Position numbers and translations under genes: made by a program. This document shows positions 1 through 7,875 of a DNA stretch of 64,000 nucleotides, in pieces. Source of the DNA: Kribbella caucasensis (GTDB taxonomy: Bacteria; Actinomycetota; Actinomycetes; Propionibacteriales; Kribbellaceae). The first letter of the stretch is position 1. The number at the start of each line of letters is the position of its first letter. The stretch spans positions 39,968 through 103,967 of the forward strand of contig NZ_SNWQ01000025.1 in NCBI RefSeq assembly GCF_004361855.1, read 5' to 3'. The notes beneath the pieces are model-generated. The model searched no databases, was not told the DNA's origin, and saw only the letters and a list, made by a program, of their open reading frames with translations.

Positions 1-2
1 TG

Positions 3-1424
3 CTGCTTGACGACCACGTGTTCCGCAGCCACAACCTGGTCAGGACCTGGCACCCGGTCGAGGTCAACGCCACGAACCCAGTTCTTCATCCGAGTTCGGA
101 CTCCGATCTCAACGGCGGGCGCTGCCCCATTGCCGCGCCGTTCGACGACGGCATCGCGTTCGATCGCAGTACCGGTCTCTGGAAGGTCTGGTACATGTCT
201 GGATGGTTCGACCGTACGCATCTGCGTGAATCCGTCGACGGTGTCGACTGGTTCGCCGATGAACCGGTCGACCTGCTCGGACTGCCGTATCGCCGCGACG
301 GTGGCCTGCTGCAACGAGATGGTGTCAGCGTCTGCGTCGACTACACCGGAGCCCGCAGAGAATATCGGCTGCTCCGCTACGTCCGCCAACGCCCGTCCGA
401 CTTCGCGGTCGACACCCTGCCCCATCACGCTTCGCCGGTCGTAGCCGAAGGAGCAGACCTCTACGGCAGCTCCGATGGCGTCAACTGGAATCATCTGACC
501 GCGGTCGGGCCGTGTGGGGACAACACCACGTTCTTCTACGACCCGTTCAGAAAGGAATGGGTCTTCAGCATTCGCACCCATCTCGGTCGCTTCGGCCGTG
601 GCCGCGGCTGGCACTCGGACTCCGACTTGGCCACAGCGGCCACGTGGTCGCCAGAAGAGGTCGTCCCCTGGGTGGCTAGTCACGGCGCTGGTCACGAGAA
701 CACCGTCGAGGACCTGCCGTCGCCAGAGATCTACAAGGTCACTTGTATGCCCTACGAGAGCCAGATGCTGGGGTTCTTCGCGATCTATCGGGGACCCAGC
801 AACGACTGGGCCGAGGAGCGAGGTACGCCCAAGATCATCGACCTGTATCTCGGCTCATCCCGCGATGGGTACCACTACAGCCTGAGTCCCCGCCCGCTTC
901 TGGTGTCGTCGCGTCGTCCCGGTAGCTGGGACCGGGGCTACCTGCACATGGTGAACGGCGGCCTGATTCCCGTCGACGACCTGGTGCGGATCTACTACAC
1001 GGCCTTTTCCGGTGTTTCGCCGTCGCTCGGTGAGCACATGTACGCCGGCGGCTCGATGGGACTCGCGCAGCTCCGGCGTGACGGGTTCGCCTCGCTGGGA
1101 GCCGATGCGACCGGTCATGGTGGCGCGGAGTCCAAACGCCTCCGCGTTCGAGGAGAGCACTTGTTCGTGAACGCGACGACGGGTCGCGGCGGAATCGGCG
1201 TCTCCGTGCTCGATCACCGCTCGTCGACCCATCACACCGTCACGCTCGGACCTGGAACCGACTCCACCGCGTTCGGTCTGCCGGTCGGGCTCGACGGCGC
1301 ATACTCGGAGCATGACGTCACCCTGGAGTTCGAGCTCACTGGTGACGCCAGGCTCTACTCGTTCTGGTTCAGCGATCGCTCGGGCATCAGCGGGGGATTC
1401 TGTGCGAGCGGCCCGATCGACTGA
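3..1424 (+). CDS. Glycosidase-like five-bladed beta-propeller protein, 5' partial
   Basis: The reading frame is open to the left window edge, so the true start probably lies outside; the first possible internal start is a GTG at 18. The visible part, about 473 residues, has an early DDH motif followed by a tryptophan-rich segment (RTWHP, WKVWYMSGW) and repeated blade-like segments (DNTTFFYDP, GSWDRGYLHM). This resembles the GH32/GH43/GH68-type propeller fold of uncharacterised actinobacterial glycosidase-like proteins. No signal peptide can be judged because the N terminus is missing. Its 3' end converges on a broken peptide-type ABC transporter. A sugar-active role is inferred from the fold only; substrate unknown. 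Confidence 0.6.
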   Translation: MLDDHVFRSHNLVRTWHPVEVNATNPVLHPSSDSDLNGGRCPIAAPFDDGIAFDRSTGLWKVWYMSGWFDRTHLRESVDGVDWFADEPVDLLGLPYRRDGGLLQRDGVSVCVDYTGARREYRLLRYVRQRPSDFAVDTLPHHASPVVAEGADLYGSSDGVNWNHLTAVGPCGDNTTFFYDPFRKEWVFSIRTHLGRFGRGRGWHSDSDLATAATWSPEEVVPWVASHGAGHENTVEDLPSPEIYKVTCMPYESQMLGFFAIYRGPSNDWAEERGTPKIIDLYLGSSRDGYHYSLSPRPLLVSSRRPGSWDRGYLHMVNGGLIPVDDLVRIYYTAFSGVSPSLGEHMYAGGSMGLAQLRRDGFASLGADATGHGGAESKRLRVRGEHLFVNATTGRGGIGVSVLDHRSSTHHTVTLGPGTDSTAFGLPVGLDGAYSEHDVTLEFELTGDARLYSFWFSDRSGISGGFCASGPID

Positions 1425-1427
1425 AGC

Positions 1428-2075
1428 CTTCCCTGCTCCTTGCCCGATCCGGCAGGCGATGACTCGACGCCCGCGAGGTGCAGTTCAGCGCCGCGATGGC
1501 ACGCGATCAGGTGGCCAGGAGCTGACGCTCGAAGCGGCGGTGGCTCGTGACGACAACGTTCCTGGACGTACGGGCAGCGGGTCTGGAACGGGCAGCCAGG
1601 CGACGGGTTGGCCGGCGAGACGCTGCCCTGGAGAACGATGCGCTGAGGTCGAACATCGGGATCCGGAGTCGGAATCGCGGAGGGCAGCGCTTCGGTGTAG
1701 GGATGGAGTGGGCGTCCATAGACGTCCGGTACCTCACCGAGCTCCACGACGTGGCCGAGGTAGATGACCGCGACCCGATCCGCGAGGTGCTCGACGACGC
1801 CGAGGTAGTAGGAGACGAACAGATAGGTCAGGTCGAACCGCACCTGCAGGACGGTCATGAGGTTCAGCAACTGGCCACGGACCGAGACGTCCAGGCCGGA
1901 CACGGGTTCGTCGGCGACGATCAGCCGTGGCGAGAGGGCCAGCGCGGGCGATGCCGATCCGCTGGCGCTGCCCGCCGCTGAACTCGTGCGGGAACCGCCT
2001 TCGCTGCTCGGGCCGGAGGCCGACGATCTGCAGTAGGTAGGACACCCGTTCCTCGACCTCGGCCCTGCTACCCAG
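1428..2075 (-). pseudogene. Oligopeptide/dipeptide ABC transporter ATPase (Opp/Dpp type), frameshifted remnant
   Basis: Read on the minus strand, the frame carries the ABC signature in PHEFSGGQRQRIGIARA (around 1975-1925). After a frameshift near 1905 it continues with the D-loop region SGLDVSVRGQLLNL, the H-loop area degraded to FVSYYLGVVEHLADRVAVIYLGH, and the C-terminal oligopeptide-transporter zinc-binding motif GCPFQTRCPYVQERC. No Walker A is present. The reading frame is broken and the 5' half is missing, so the gene cannot make a working ATPase. It is directly fused, at about 2076, to a permease remnant. Confidence 0.8.
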
Positions 2076-2290
2076 CCGATGGATGGCGACGATCATCTGC
2101 GGCACGGCGAGGCTGCCGACAACGGTCAGGTGGCTGGCGATGTTCGGCATCAGGTAGCGGCGCACGATGCGGGAATGTCTGCTCCGAGCGTCTGGGCTGC
2201 GACGACGAAGTCCCTGTCCCGTAACGACAGCACCACGCCGCGGACCTGTCGCGCCAGGCCTCCCCAGGAGACGACGGCCAGGAACCGCGA
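2076..2290 (-). pseudogene. DppC-like ABC permease fragment fused to the ATPase remnant
   Basis: Minus-strand frames give permease C-terminal sequence: AVVSWGGLARQVRGVVLSLR (about 2280-2220) and, after a frameshift, RRYLMPNIASHLTVVGSLAV (about 2155-2095). The latter corresponds to the cytoplasmic coupling-loop region that ends in LPN in DppC/OppC proteins. The segment runs without a stop into ATPase sequence (IHRLGSRAEVEERV), which shows that a deletion removed the permease end and the ATPase start. Dead gene. Confidence 0.7.
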
Positions 2291-2547
2291 TCATGAAGTA
2301 GATAAGCAGCGGCGACCAGTTCTTTGGCGTGGGCCCAGCGGATGAGCCGGCCTGCTTCCTCGCGGTAGGTGGCTGACTCGTCGGTGAGCCAGCGACCGAG
2401 GTCGGCTTGCTGGCAGTCGCCGAGGGTGAGGTCTTGCGCATGAAGCCAGTCCAGGAACGCGATGGCACCACGGGCGAGCGCCTGCATCTGGGTTGCGTCC
2501 AGCAGAGTGGTGTACGACGAGGTGGCCGGCCCAGGCGTGGACGTGGG
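2291..2547 (-). pseudogene. Tyrosine-recombinase (integrase) SAM-like N-terminal fragment
   Basis: On the minus strand the stretch LARGAIAFLDWLHAQDLTLG, then DCQQADLGRWLTDESATYREE and AGRLIRWAHAKELVAA, looks like the N-terminal core-binding region found in actinobacterial integrase/recombinase proteins. The catalytic domain with its Arg-His-Arg-Tyr residues is absent. The fragment abuts permease sequence, so it is a truncated remnant. Confidence 0.5.
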
Positions 2548-2610
2548 TGCGGTCACCGCGTGATTCTTCGAGGAATCTCTCACAACCCACTCGAAGCGAA
2601 GAGCACTGCG

Positions 2611-2715
2611 ATGATCGCACGGCCCAGTATCGACCCTGCCGAGTTCTTGCACGAGCATCTGGACCAGGCCAGCCCGGAGTGGCGGTCCGGGTGCTGGTCG
2701 AGGACGGCTCGCTGA
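2611..2715 (+). pseudogene. IS256-family transposase N-terminal scrap
   Basis: The ATG at 2611 begins MIARPSIDPAEFLHEHLDQA followed by SPEW. This resembles the N terminus of IS256/mutator transposases, which usually continue with a leucine-rich segment and the catalytic domain. Here the frame changes to unrelated sequence after about 27 residues and stops at 2715. Assignment rests on a short match. Confidence 0.4.
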
Positions 2716-3000
2716 CCAACCTGTCAGTGGAGCTGACCGAGGCGGCGACCGTCGAGCAGGTGAGCCAGCTCGAAGCTGTGGTTTGTCTGGATGGTCGGAA
2801 TGTGGGTGGCGTTCTTCGTCCTGACGCGCCGACCGGTTCGAGGAGTTGTCGACCTCGATCCGAGACCTGCCGTTCCTCGTGGAGATCGTCGTCTGGTTCC
2901 AATTCTTCCGAGGGGTTCTGGGCACAGCCGTCTATACCGGGAACCGGGAGCTGCACCCGAGGCGAGGGCCAGCGGGTGCGGTCTCCGCCGTCGCAGCCCA
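2716..3000 (+). other. Degenerate coding-like stretch, origin unknown
   Basis: Two non-adjacent frames look protein-like: VRVLVEDGSLTNLSVELTEA around 2680-2780, and FEELSTSIRDLPFLVEIVVW then FQFFRGVLGTAVYTGN around 2838-2950, the second ending at the TAG inside the IS target site near 3003. They are probably parts of one decayed gene interrupted by a frameshift, with the IS701 element inserted at its end. I recognise no family. Confidence 0.3.
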
Positions 3001-3024
3001 CTAGTAGTACTTTGTTAGGTCGGC

Positions 3025-4326
3025 GTGTTTGCGTTGCTGTGCAGGGATTTGGTGTTGGATCGGGGTGTGGATGCTGCTGGGTTCGCCGCGGTGGGGGATC
3101 GCCTGGATTCCTTTGTGGAGCAGGTGTTCTCGTCGTTCGCGCGGTCGGATCAGCGGGCCGTGGGTGGGTTGTATCTTCGCGGGCTGATGCTGGACGGGCG
3201 TCGTAAGTCGATGCAGCCGATGGCGGCGCGGCTGGGGGTGGATCATCAGCGGTTGCAGCAGTTCATCACCGATTCGCCGTGGGACGTGACCCCGGTGCGC
3301 AGGGCGCTGGTGGGTCTGGCGACCGCGGTGGTTCACCCGGACGCGTGGGTGATCGATGACACCGGGCACGCCAAGGACGGTGATTCCTCGGCCTGCGTGG
3401 CCAGGCAGTACTCCGGCACGTTGGGCAAGGTCGGGAATTGCCAGGTCGCGGTCAGCGTCCATGCCGTCACCGACGCCGCGTCGGCGCCGCTGGACTGGCG
3501 GCTGTTCATGCCGGAGAGCTGGGACGACAAGCTCGCCGCCACGCCGGAAGAGGCCGAGGCGGTACGCAGGCGCAGAAGCAAGTGCCGGATCCCCGAGACC
3601 GAGCGGCACCGCCGGAAATGGCAACTGGCGCTGGAGATGCTCGACGAGCTTGGGCAGTGGGGGCACCGCCCGCCGGTCGTGGTCGCCGACGCCGGCTACG
3701 GCGACGCCACCGCGTTCCGGCTCGGCCTGGAAGAACGCGGCATCGGCTACGTCCTGGCGATCAAGGGCACCACCAGCGCCTACCCGGCGGCCGCCGAGCC
3801 GGTCACCGCGCCCTACTCCGGCCGGGGCCGCCCACCCACAGCCCGCTACCCCGACCCGCCGGTCAACTGCAAGGACATCGTCGTCGCTGCCGGCCGAAAC
3901 GCACTGCGGCAGGTGACCTGGCGCCACGGCACCAAGACGACCCCCGGCAACCGGACCGCGGCAATGCGCTCGAAGTTCACCGCCGTGCGGATCCGGCCCG
4001 CCAACCGCGACATCGACCGCGCCGCCGACGGATCACTGCCCGAACGGTGGCTGATCGCCGAATGGCCACCCGGCAAGACCGAACCCACCGACTACTGGAT
4101 CTCCAACCTGCCCGCCGACACCCCGATCGCCACCCTGGTCCGCCTGGCCAAGATCCGCTGGCGCATCGAACATGACTACCGGGAACTCAAAACCGGCGTC
4201 GGCCTGGACCACTTCGAAGGCCGCAGTTGGACCGGCTGGCACCACCACGCCACCATCGCTACCGCCGCCCACATCTTCCTGACCACCCTGCGACTATCCC
4301 GCCCAAAAGAGGCTGGGCAGGCCTGA
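3025..4326 (+). CDS. IS701-family DDE transposase
   Basis: The 433-residue protein has the N-terminal IS701 region (VGGLYLRGLMLDGRRKSMQP) and a DDE/RNase-H fold: first Asp in VIDDTGHAKDG, second in VVVADAGYGDA, and glutamate in the YREL signature RWRIEHDYRELKTGVG. Start is the GTG at 3025, 21 bp inside the left end. The annotated frame ends at 4326, short of the usual IS701 C terminus. The missing tail (GLTFYALLHKLQQLLAYWIG, then ACPTCHQHYPT) is encoded in the -1 frame up to 4415. A slippery heptamer at 4302-4308 sits exactly where the frames must be joined. Confidence 0.92.
   Translation: MFALLCRDLVLDRGVDAAGFAAVGDRLDSFVEQVFSSFARSDQRAVGGLYLRGLMLDGRRKSMQPMAARLGVDHQRLQQFITDSPWDVTPVRRALVGLATAVVHPDAWVIDDTGHAKDGDSSACVARQYSGTLGKVGNCQVAVSVHAVTDAASAPLDWRLFMPESWDDKLAATPEEAEAVRRRRSKCRIPETERHRRKWQLALEMLDELGQWGHRPPVVVADAGYGDATAFRLGLEERGIGYVLAIKGTTSAYPAAAEPVTAPYSGRGRPPTARYPDPPVNCKDIVVAAGRNALRQVTWRHGTKTTPGNRTAAMRSKFTAVRIRPANRDIDRAADGSLPERWLIAEWPPGKTEPTDYWISNLPADTPIATLVRLAKIRWRIEHDYRELKTGVGLDHFEGRSWTGWHHHATIATAAHIFLTTLRLSRPKEAGQA
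4302..4308 (+). other. Candidate programmed -1 frameshift site in the transposase
   Basis: The heptamer C CCA AAA lies in the correct phase (zero-frame codons cgC-CCA-AAA) of the canonical X XXY YYZ -1 slippery pattern. Slipping back one base bypasses the zero-frame TGA at 4324 and adds about 36 residues resembling the conserved IS701 C terminus, stopping at 4415 within the right inverted repeat. Alternatively it is a plain single-base deletion in a dead copy. Confidence 0.5.
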
Positions 4327-4488
4327 CCTTCTACGCCCTACTGCACAAACTGCAGCAACTCCTGGCGTACTGGATCGGCGCCTGCCCCACCTGCCACCAG
4401 CACTACCCAACCTAACAAAGTACTACTAGGGGTGTGGAGGCAGTCGATGGTGAACGCGCGTTGAGCCTCTGCGCTCTGATTTCGGCTG

Positions 4489-4688
4489 TTCCAGGAGTCC
4501 GGGATCTCCGTTTCCGGGTTCGGAGCCGTGCGGCGTCCGGCGATAGTGGTGCCGTAAACAAGCAGCGGAGTGCGGTAGGCGTGGTGCAGCCGCAGCGACG
4601 AAGGTGCGCTGAGAGATGAGAAAGGGTTCATGTCTCTAGGGACATGAACCCCAAGTGTCCGAGGAGGGACACGCACGCTAACCACACG
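4489..4688. repeat. Dispersed repeat copy 1 with two hairpins
   Basis: Three parts can be seen. TTCCAGGAGTCCGGGA lies at 4489-4504 and is shared with copy 3. A near-perfect hairpin occupies 4624-4651 (10-bp stem GGTTCATGTC/GACATGAACC, loop TCTAGG). The conserved core is at 4655-4688: stem GTGTCC (4655-4660), loop GAGGAG, stem GGACAC (4667-4672), then a conserved tail ending CTAACCACACG. Read on the minus strand the core loop is CUCCUC. The element starts about 60 bp right of the IS701 element. Confidence 0.8.
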
Positions 4689-4695
4689 TTTGGAG

Positions 4696-4992
4696 CTAGG
4701 CCAGATATTCGGCGGCTTCAGGTGATGCGGGCGCCGGCGAAGGCTGCGCAGGGCCGTCCAGCGCCACGGCGAGCATCGGGACGTCGACCTCCGCCGCCGC
4801 GTGCAGCTGCTGCCGGGTGTGCTCGAAGAGCGTAGGTCGGCGTCTGCGGAGCTCAAACCTGGCTGTCACTGCCGCCTTGTCACCGAAGGAGGCAGGAACG
4901 ACAGCGCAGTCGAAATCCAGCTTGAGTACGAGGTACGGCTTTGGCGCGTCGTCGTACTGGTAGCAGTTCGTGCGGACAACGGCGCTTACCAC
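4696..4992 (-). CDS. Small hypothetical protein
   Basis: A 98-residue minus-strand frame with plausible protein composition (VRTNCYQYDDAPKPYLVLKL, then DFDCAVVPASFGDKAAV). It could start at the GTG at 4992. The same frame stays open much further upstream, but that part is antisense to the SDR and acyltransferase genes and is not credible coding. No membrane segment or known motif. The 3' end lies 8 bp from the repeat core. Start and reality of the gene are both uncertain. Confidence 0.4.
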   Translation of the reverse strand: MVSAVVRTNCYQYDDAPKPYLVLKLDFDCAVVPASFGDKAAVTARFELRRRRPTLFEHTRQQLHAAAEVDVPMLAVALDGPAQPSPAPASPEAAEYLA

Positions 4993-5100
4993 GCCGCTGG
5001 CGACCCCAGCCGCTCCCAGCTGAGCTGATTGCTCCGGGCCACGATCGGGCGCCGGGCGAGTATCGTGACAGAGCGTGGCGGGAGCAGTGGAGGTCGGGTC

Positions 5101-5871
5101 GTGGAGCTGGGCGGCGCGGTGGTGTTGGTGACCGGCGGGTCGGCCGGGATCGGGCGTGCTGTTTGTCTGGAGCTCGCGGTGGCGGGGGCTGCGGTCGTGG
5201 TGCATGGGCGCGACGGGCGGCGTACGCAGGATGTTGCGGACCAGGTGAACGGCGTCGCGGTGCTGGCCGACCTGCGTCAGAACGACGCTGTGCAGGCTCT
5301 CGCCGGGCAGGCTCTGGCTGCGCATGGTCGGGTGGATGTGCTGGTGGCAAACGCCGGGCTCGGGTGGTCCGGGCCGTTCGTTGAGATGAGCGACCAGGAG
5401 ATCGCGGAGTTGATCACCGTGGATCTCGTCGCCACCATGCGACTGGCTCGGTTGCTGTTGCCGGGGATGGTCGAACGTCGTACCGGCTGTCTCCTGCTGG
5501 TGGCCTCGGTCGCGGGGCGAACCGGCGTTGCGGGGGAGGCGGTCTACGCGGCGGCGAAGGCGGGCCTGGATGCGTTCGCGGAGAGTCTGCGGCTGGAGCT
5601 GACTGGTAGGGGTGTCCAGGTCGGCGTCGTCGTTCCCGCTGCGGTCTCGACCGGCTTCTTCGACCGGCGCGGTCGCGCCTACGACCGGCGCGTACCCCGA
5701 CCTGTGAAGCCTGAGACGGTCGCGCGTGCCATCGTCCGGGCGATCGAACAGGACCGGGCCGAGACCTGGATACCGCGCTGGATCCGGCTCGCTGCCGTCG
5801 TACGGGTGGTGTTCCCGGGCGGTTACCGGCGGCTTGCCGCCCGCTTCGGAGAGTCGATCCGGTCTGGGTGA
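5101..5871 (+). CDS. Short-chain dehydrogenase/reductase (SDR)
   Basis: Classical SDR of 256 residues, expected to use NAD(P)H on a carbonyl/alcohol substrate. Visible motifs: dinucleotide-binding TGGSAGIG near residue 10, NAG in VANAGLG, catalytic Ser in LLLVASVAGRTG, and YAAAK (Tyr and Lys). The GTG at 5101 is preferred over an upstream ATG at 5029 because a good ribosome site (GTGGAGG) lies about 7 bp before it and it places the fold start correctly. It is followed after 12 bp by the PAP2/acyltransferase gene on the same strand, suggesting a two-gene lipid-related operon. Substrate unknown. Confidence 0.85.
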   Translation: MELGGAVVLVTGGSAGIGRAVCLELAVAGAAVVVHGRDGRRTQDVADQVNGVAVLADLRQNDAVQALAGQALAAHGRVDVLVANAGLGWSGPFVEMSDQEIAELITVDLVATMRLARLLLPGMVERRTGCLLLVASVAGRTGVAGEAVYAAAKAGLDAFAESLRLELTGRGVQVGVVVPAAVSTGFFDRRGRAYDRRVPRPVKPETVARAIVRAIEQDRAETWIPRWIRLAAVVRVVFPGGYRRLAARFGESIRSG

Positions 5872-5883
5872 TCCGGATCCAGG

Positions 5884-7875
5884 GTGTGCTATGAAAAGTG
5901 CGTGGCCGTCGACGACGGAGGATCGATACAAAGGTTCAGGGTTTGGCGCCAGGTGGTGCTCGGTCTGGCGCTGTTCGGCGTCTACCTGCTCGTCGACCGG
6001 CCCGGATCGACCAGGCAGGCGACGGCAGACCGTCACGGACGCGACCTCTACGCGCTGGAGCAGCGCCTCCACCTGGACATCGAGCGGCCGCTGAACGACT
6101 GGCTCGCTCCGCACAAGGTTCTGTCCACGCTCGCGAACTACGGGTACGCCTTCACCTACATCATCGGCGCGTTCGCCCTGCTCGTCTGGATCCTGGTACG
6201 GCGCCCCGACGCCTTCCGCCAAGCCCGCGACTCGTTCGTCGTCCTCAACGTGATCGCCATCGCCTGCTTTGTACTCTACCCTGTGACGCCGCCCCGTCTG
6301 CTGCCCGAGCTCGGGCTCGTCGATACCGTTGCCCAGGGCAATGCATGGTGGTCGGAGCTGGTCGACCACGCCAACCAGTTGGCGGCGATGCCATCCCTGC
6401 ACGTCAGCTGGGCGGTGTGGGTCAGCATGGTCCTGTTCCGGCTGGGGCGCGCCTGGGTGCAGGTGGTGAGCGGCATCCATGTGATAGTGACCGTTCTGGT
6501 CGTCTTTGCGACGGCCAACCACTACGTGCTGGATGTCGTTGCCGCCGTCGTACTGGTCGCGCTGTCAGTCGTGATGGCGAATGGTTGGCACGATCGCGTC
6601 GCCCGCCCGGGGGTGGTTGTCCCGTCGCATGACGCCTTCTTCCTCCATGTCGAGACCGCTGCCGCGCCTCAGCATGTCGGTGGGCTGGTCGTGTTCGAGC
6701 CGAGTGATGGCGATGCGTTGTCGGTCGAGCGCGTGACAGAGCTGGTGAAAGGTGAGCTCGACCTATTGCCCCGGTTCCGCCAGCGGCTGGGGCCTGCGTC
6801 GCGCTGGCGCCGTCAGCGCTGGATCGACGTCGCCGAGATCGACTGGCCGCTACACATCAGCGATCGTCACTCGGCGGACGGCCCGGCCGGCCTACGGCGG
6901 ATCGTCGCAGAGTTGGCCGAGACGCCGATGGCAAGGGATCGCCCGATGTGGCGGATCGTGATGGTCCGCGAGGTGGCGCCCGGGGTGTCGGCGATGATCC
7001 TGCTCCTGCACCATGCCGTCGCGGACGGTATCGGCACCGTGATCCAGGCGCTGAACCTGCTCCGTCCGCGGATCGAGCTGCTCGGCGTGCGCGGTCCGGC
7101 GCCGCGCCGCGCACAGTTGCTTGGAGCAACGATCACGGGGCTGGCCCAGCTGGCCACCGACGGCGGAGCGGGCGCGCATCTCGACTGCGCGTCGACGCGA
7201 CGGGAGTTCGCCACCGCCGATCTAGAGCTGGCCGCCGTACGACGTGCCGCGTCCAGCCGGGGTGTCCGGGTGACCGATCTCGTCCTCGGCCTGATCGCGG
7301 ACGCGGTCGCCGCTACCCATCCTGACGTCGCCACCCGGCTTCGCGGCCGGATGCGGGTCGCGGTGCCGCTGATGGTGCGCGACCCCGGTGCGGCCGCGGA
7401 GACCAACGCGACCGCGGCCGTGATGGTCGACATACCGCTGGACGGCCGCCCGTTCGAGGAGTTGCTCGCCGAGATCAGCCGTCGCACCGCGCGCCTGAGG
7501 ACGCCGAGCCGGGCCGTGGCCTCGCGGTTCGTGATGGCGACCGGGCTGCGCGCGTTGCCGGAGCCGTCGGCCGGATGGTTCGCGCGGACCGTCTACGGAC
7601 GCCGCTTCTTCCACGCCATCGTGTCGAACATGCCCGGCTCGACGCAGTCCCTGTCGATGGACGGGGTCCCGATTGCGTCCGTTTACCCGATCTTGCCGCT
7701 GGCGCCCGGGTCGCCGCTCGCGGTGGGCGCCCTGAGCTGGGCCGGCTCGCTCGGGATCGGTCTGGCCACCGATCCCGCGGTATTGGACGCAGGTGTTCTG
7801 GCCGCGCGGATCGAACAGGTCCTCGGCGTCTCACCGGAACGGCCACACGAGCGCGAGGAAGAGTCGCGCGCGTGA
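5884..7875 (+). CDS. PAP2-phosphatase / wax ester synthase-diacylglycerol acyltransferase fusion
   Basis: A 663-residue two-domain protein. Residues ~15-240 form a multi-pass membrane PAP2/inositolphosphotransferase-like domain with catalytic histidines in MPSLHVSWAVW (about H173) and ANHYVLDVV (about H213). Residues ~245-650 are a WS/DGAT-type acyltransferase with the hallmark HHAVADG (from about H376) and a C-terminal NMPGS segment. Phosphatidate phosphatase plus DGAT would catalyse successive steps to triacylglycerol; that coupling is inference from the two families. Bifunctional proteins of this kind are known in actinobacteria. Start is GTG 5884 or GTG 5902; neither has a strong ribosome site. 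The 3' end overlaps the convergent PucR gene by 45 bp. Confidence 0.85.
   Translation: MCYEKCVAVDDGGSIQRFRVWRQVVLGLALFGVYLLVDRPGSTRQATADRHGRDLYALEQRLHLDIERPLNDWLAPHKVLSTLANYGYAFTYIIGAFALLVWILVRRPDAFRQARDSFVVLNVIAIACFVLYPVTPPRLLPELGLVDTVAQGNAWWSELVDHANQLAAMPSLHVSWAVWVSMVLFRLGRAWVQVVSGIHVIVTVLVVFATANHYVLDVVAAVVLVALSVVMANGWHDRVARPGVVVPSHDAFFLHVETAAAPQHVGGLVVFEPSDGDALSVERVTELVKGELDLLPRFRQRLGPASRWRRQRWIDVAEIDWPLHISDRHSADGPAGLRRIVAELAETPMARDRPMWRIVMVREVAPGVSAMILLLHHAVADGIGTVIQALNLLRPRIELLGVRGPAPRRAQLLGATITGLAQLATDGGAGAHLDCASTRREFATADLELAAVRRAASSRGVRVTDLVLGLIADAVAATHPDVATRLRGRMRVAVPLMVRDPGAAAETNATAAVMVDIPLDGRPFEELLAEISRRTARLRTPSRAVASRFVMATGLRALPEPSAGWFARTVYGRRFFHAIVSNMPGSTQSLSMDGVPIASVYPILPLAPGSPLAVGALSWAGSLGIGLATDPAVLDAGVLAARIEQVLGVSPERPHEREEESRA

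Larger units (their letters stand above)
3005..4425 (+). mobile_element. IS701-family insertion sequence, complete
   Basis: The element is 1421 bp with perfect 16-bp terminal inverted repeats (TAGTACTTTGTTAGGT at 3005-3020 and its complement at 4410-4425). It is flanked by a 4-bp direct repeat CTAG at 3001-3004 and 4426-4429, matching the YTAR target preference of the IS701 family. It carries one transposase gene plus a short -1 frame extension that ends inside the right repeat. Perfect ends and target duplication indicate a recent insertion into already decayed sequence. Confidence 0.93.

Noticed and set aside
4993..6522. Very long open minus-strand frame through the SDR and acyltransferase genes.
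   Set aside because: It is antisense to two convincing plus-strand genes, has low-complexity Arg/His/Pro composition and no motif; typical GC-rich shadow frame. Only its 3' end (4696-4992) was kept as a weak candidate.
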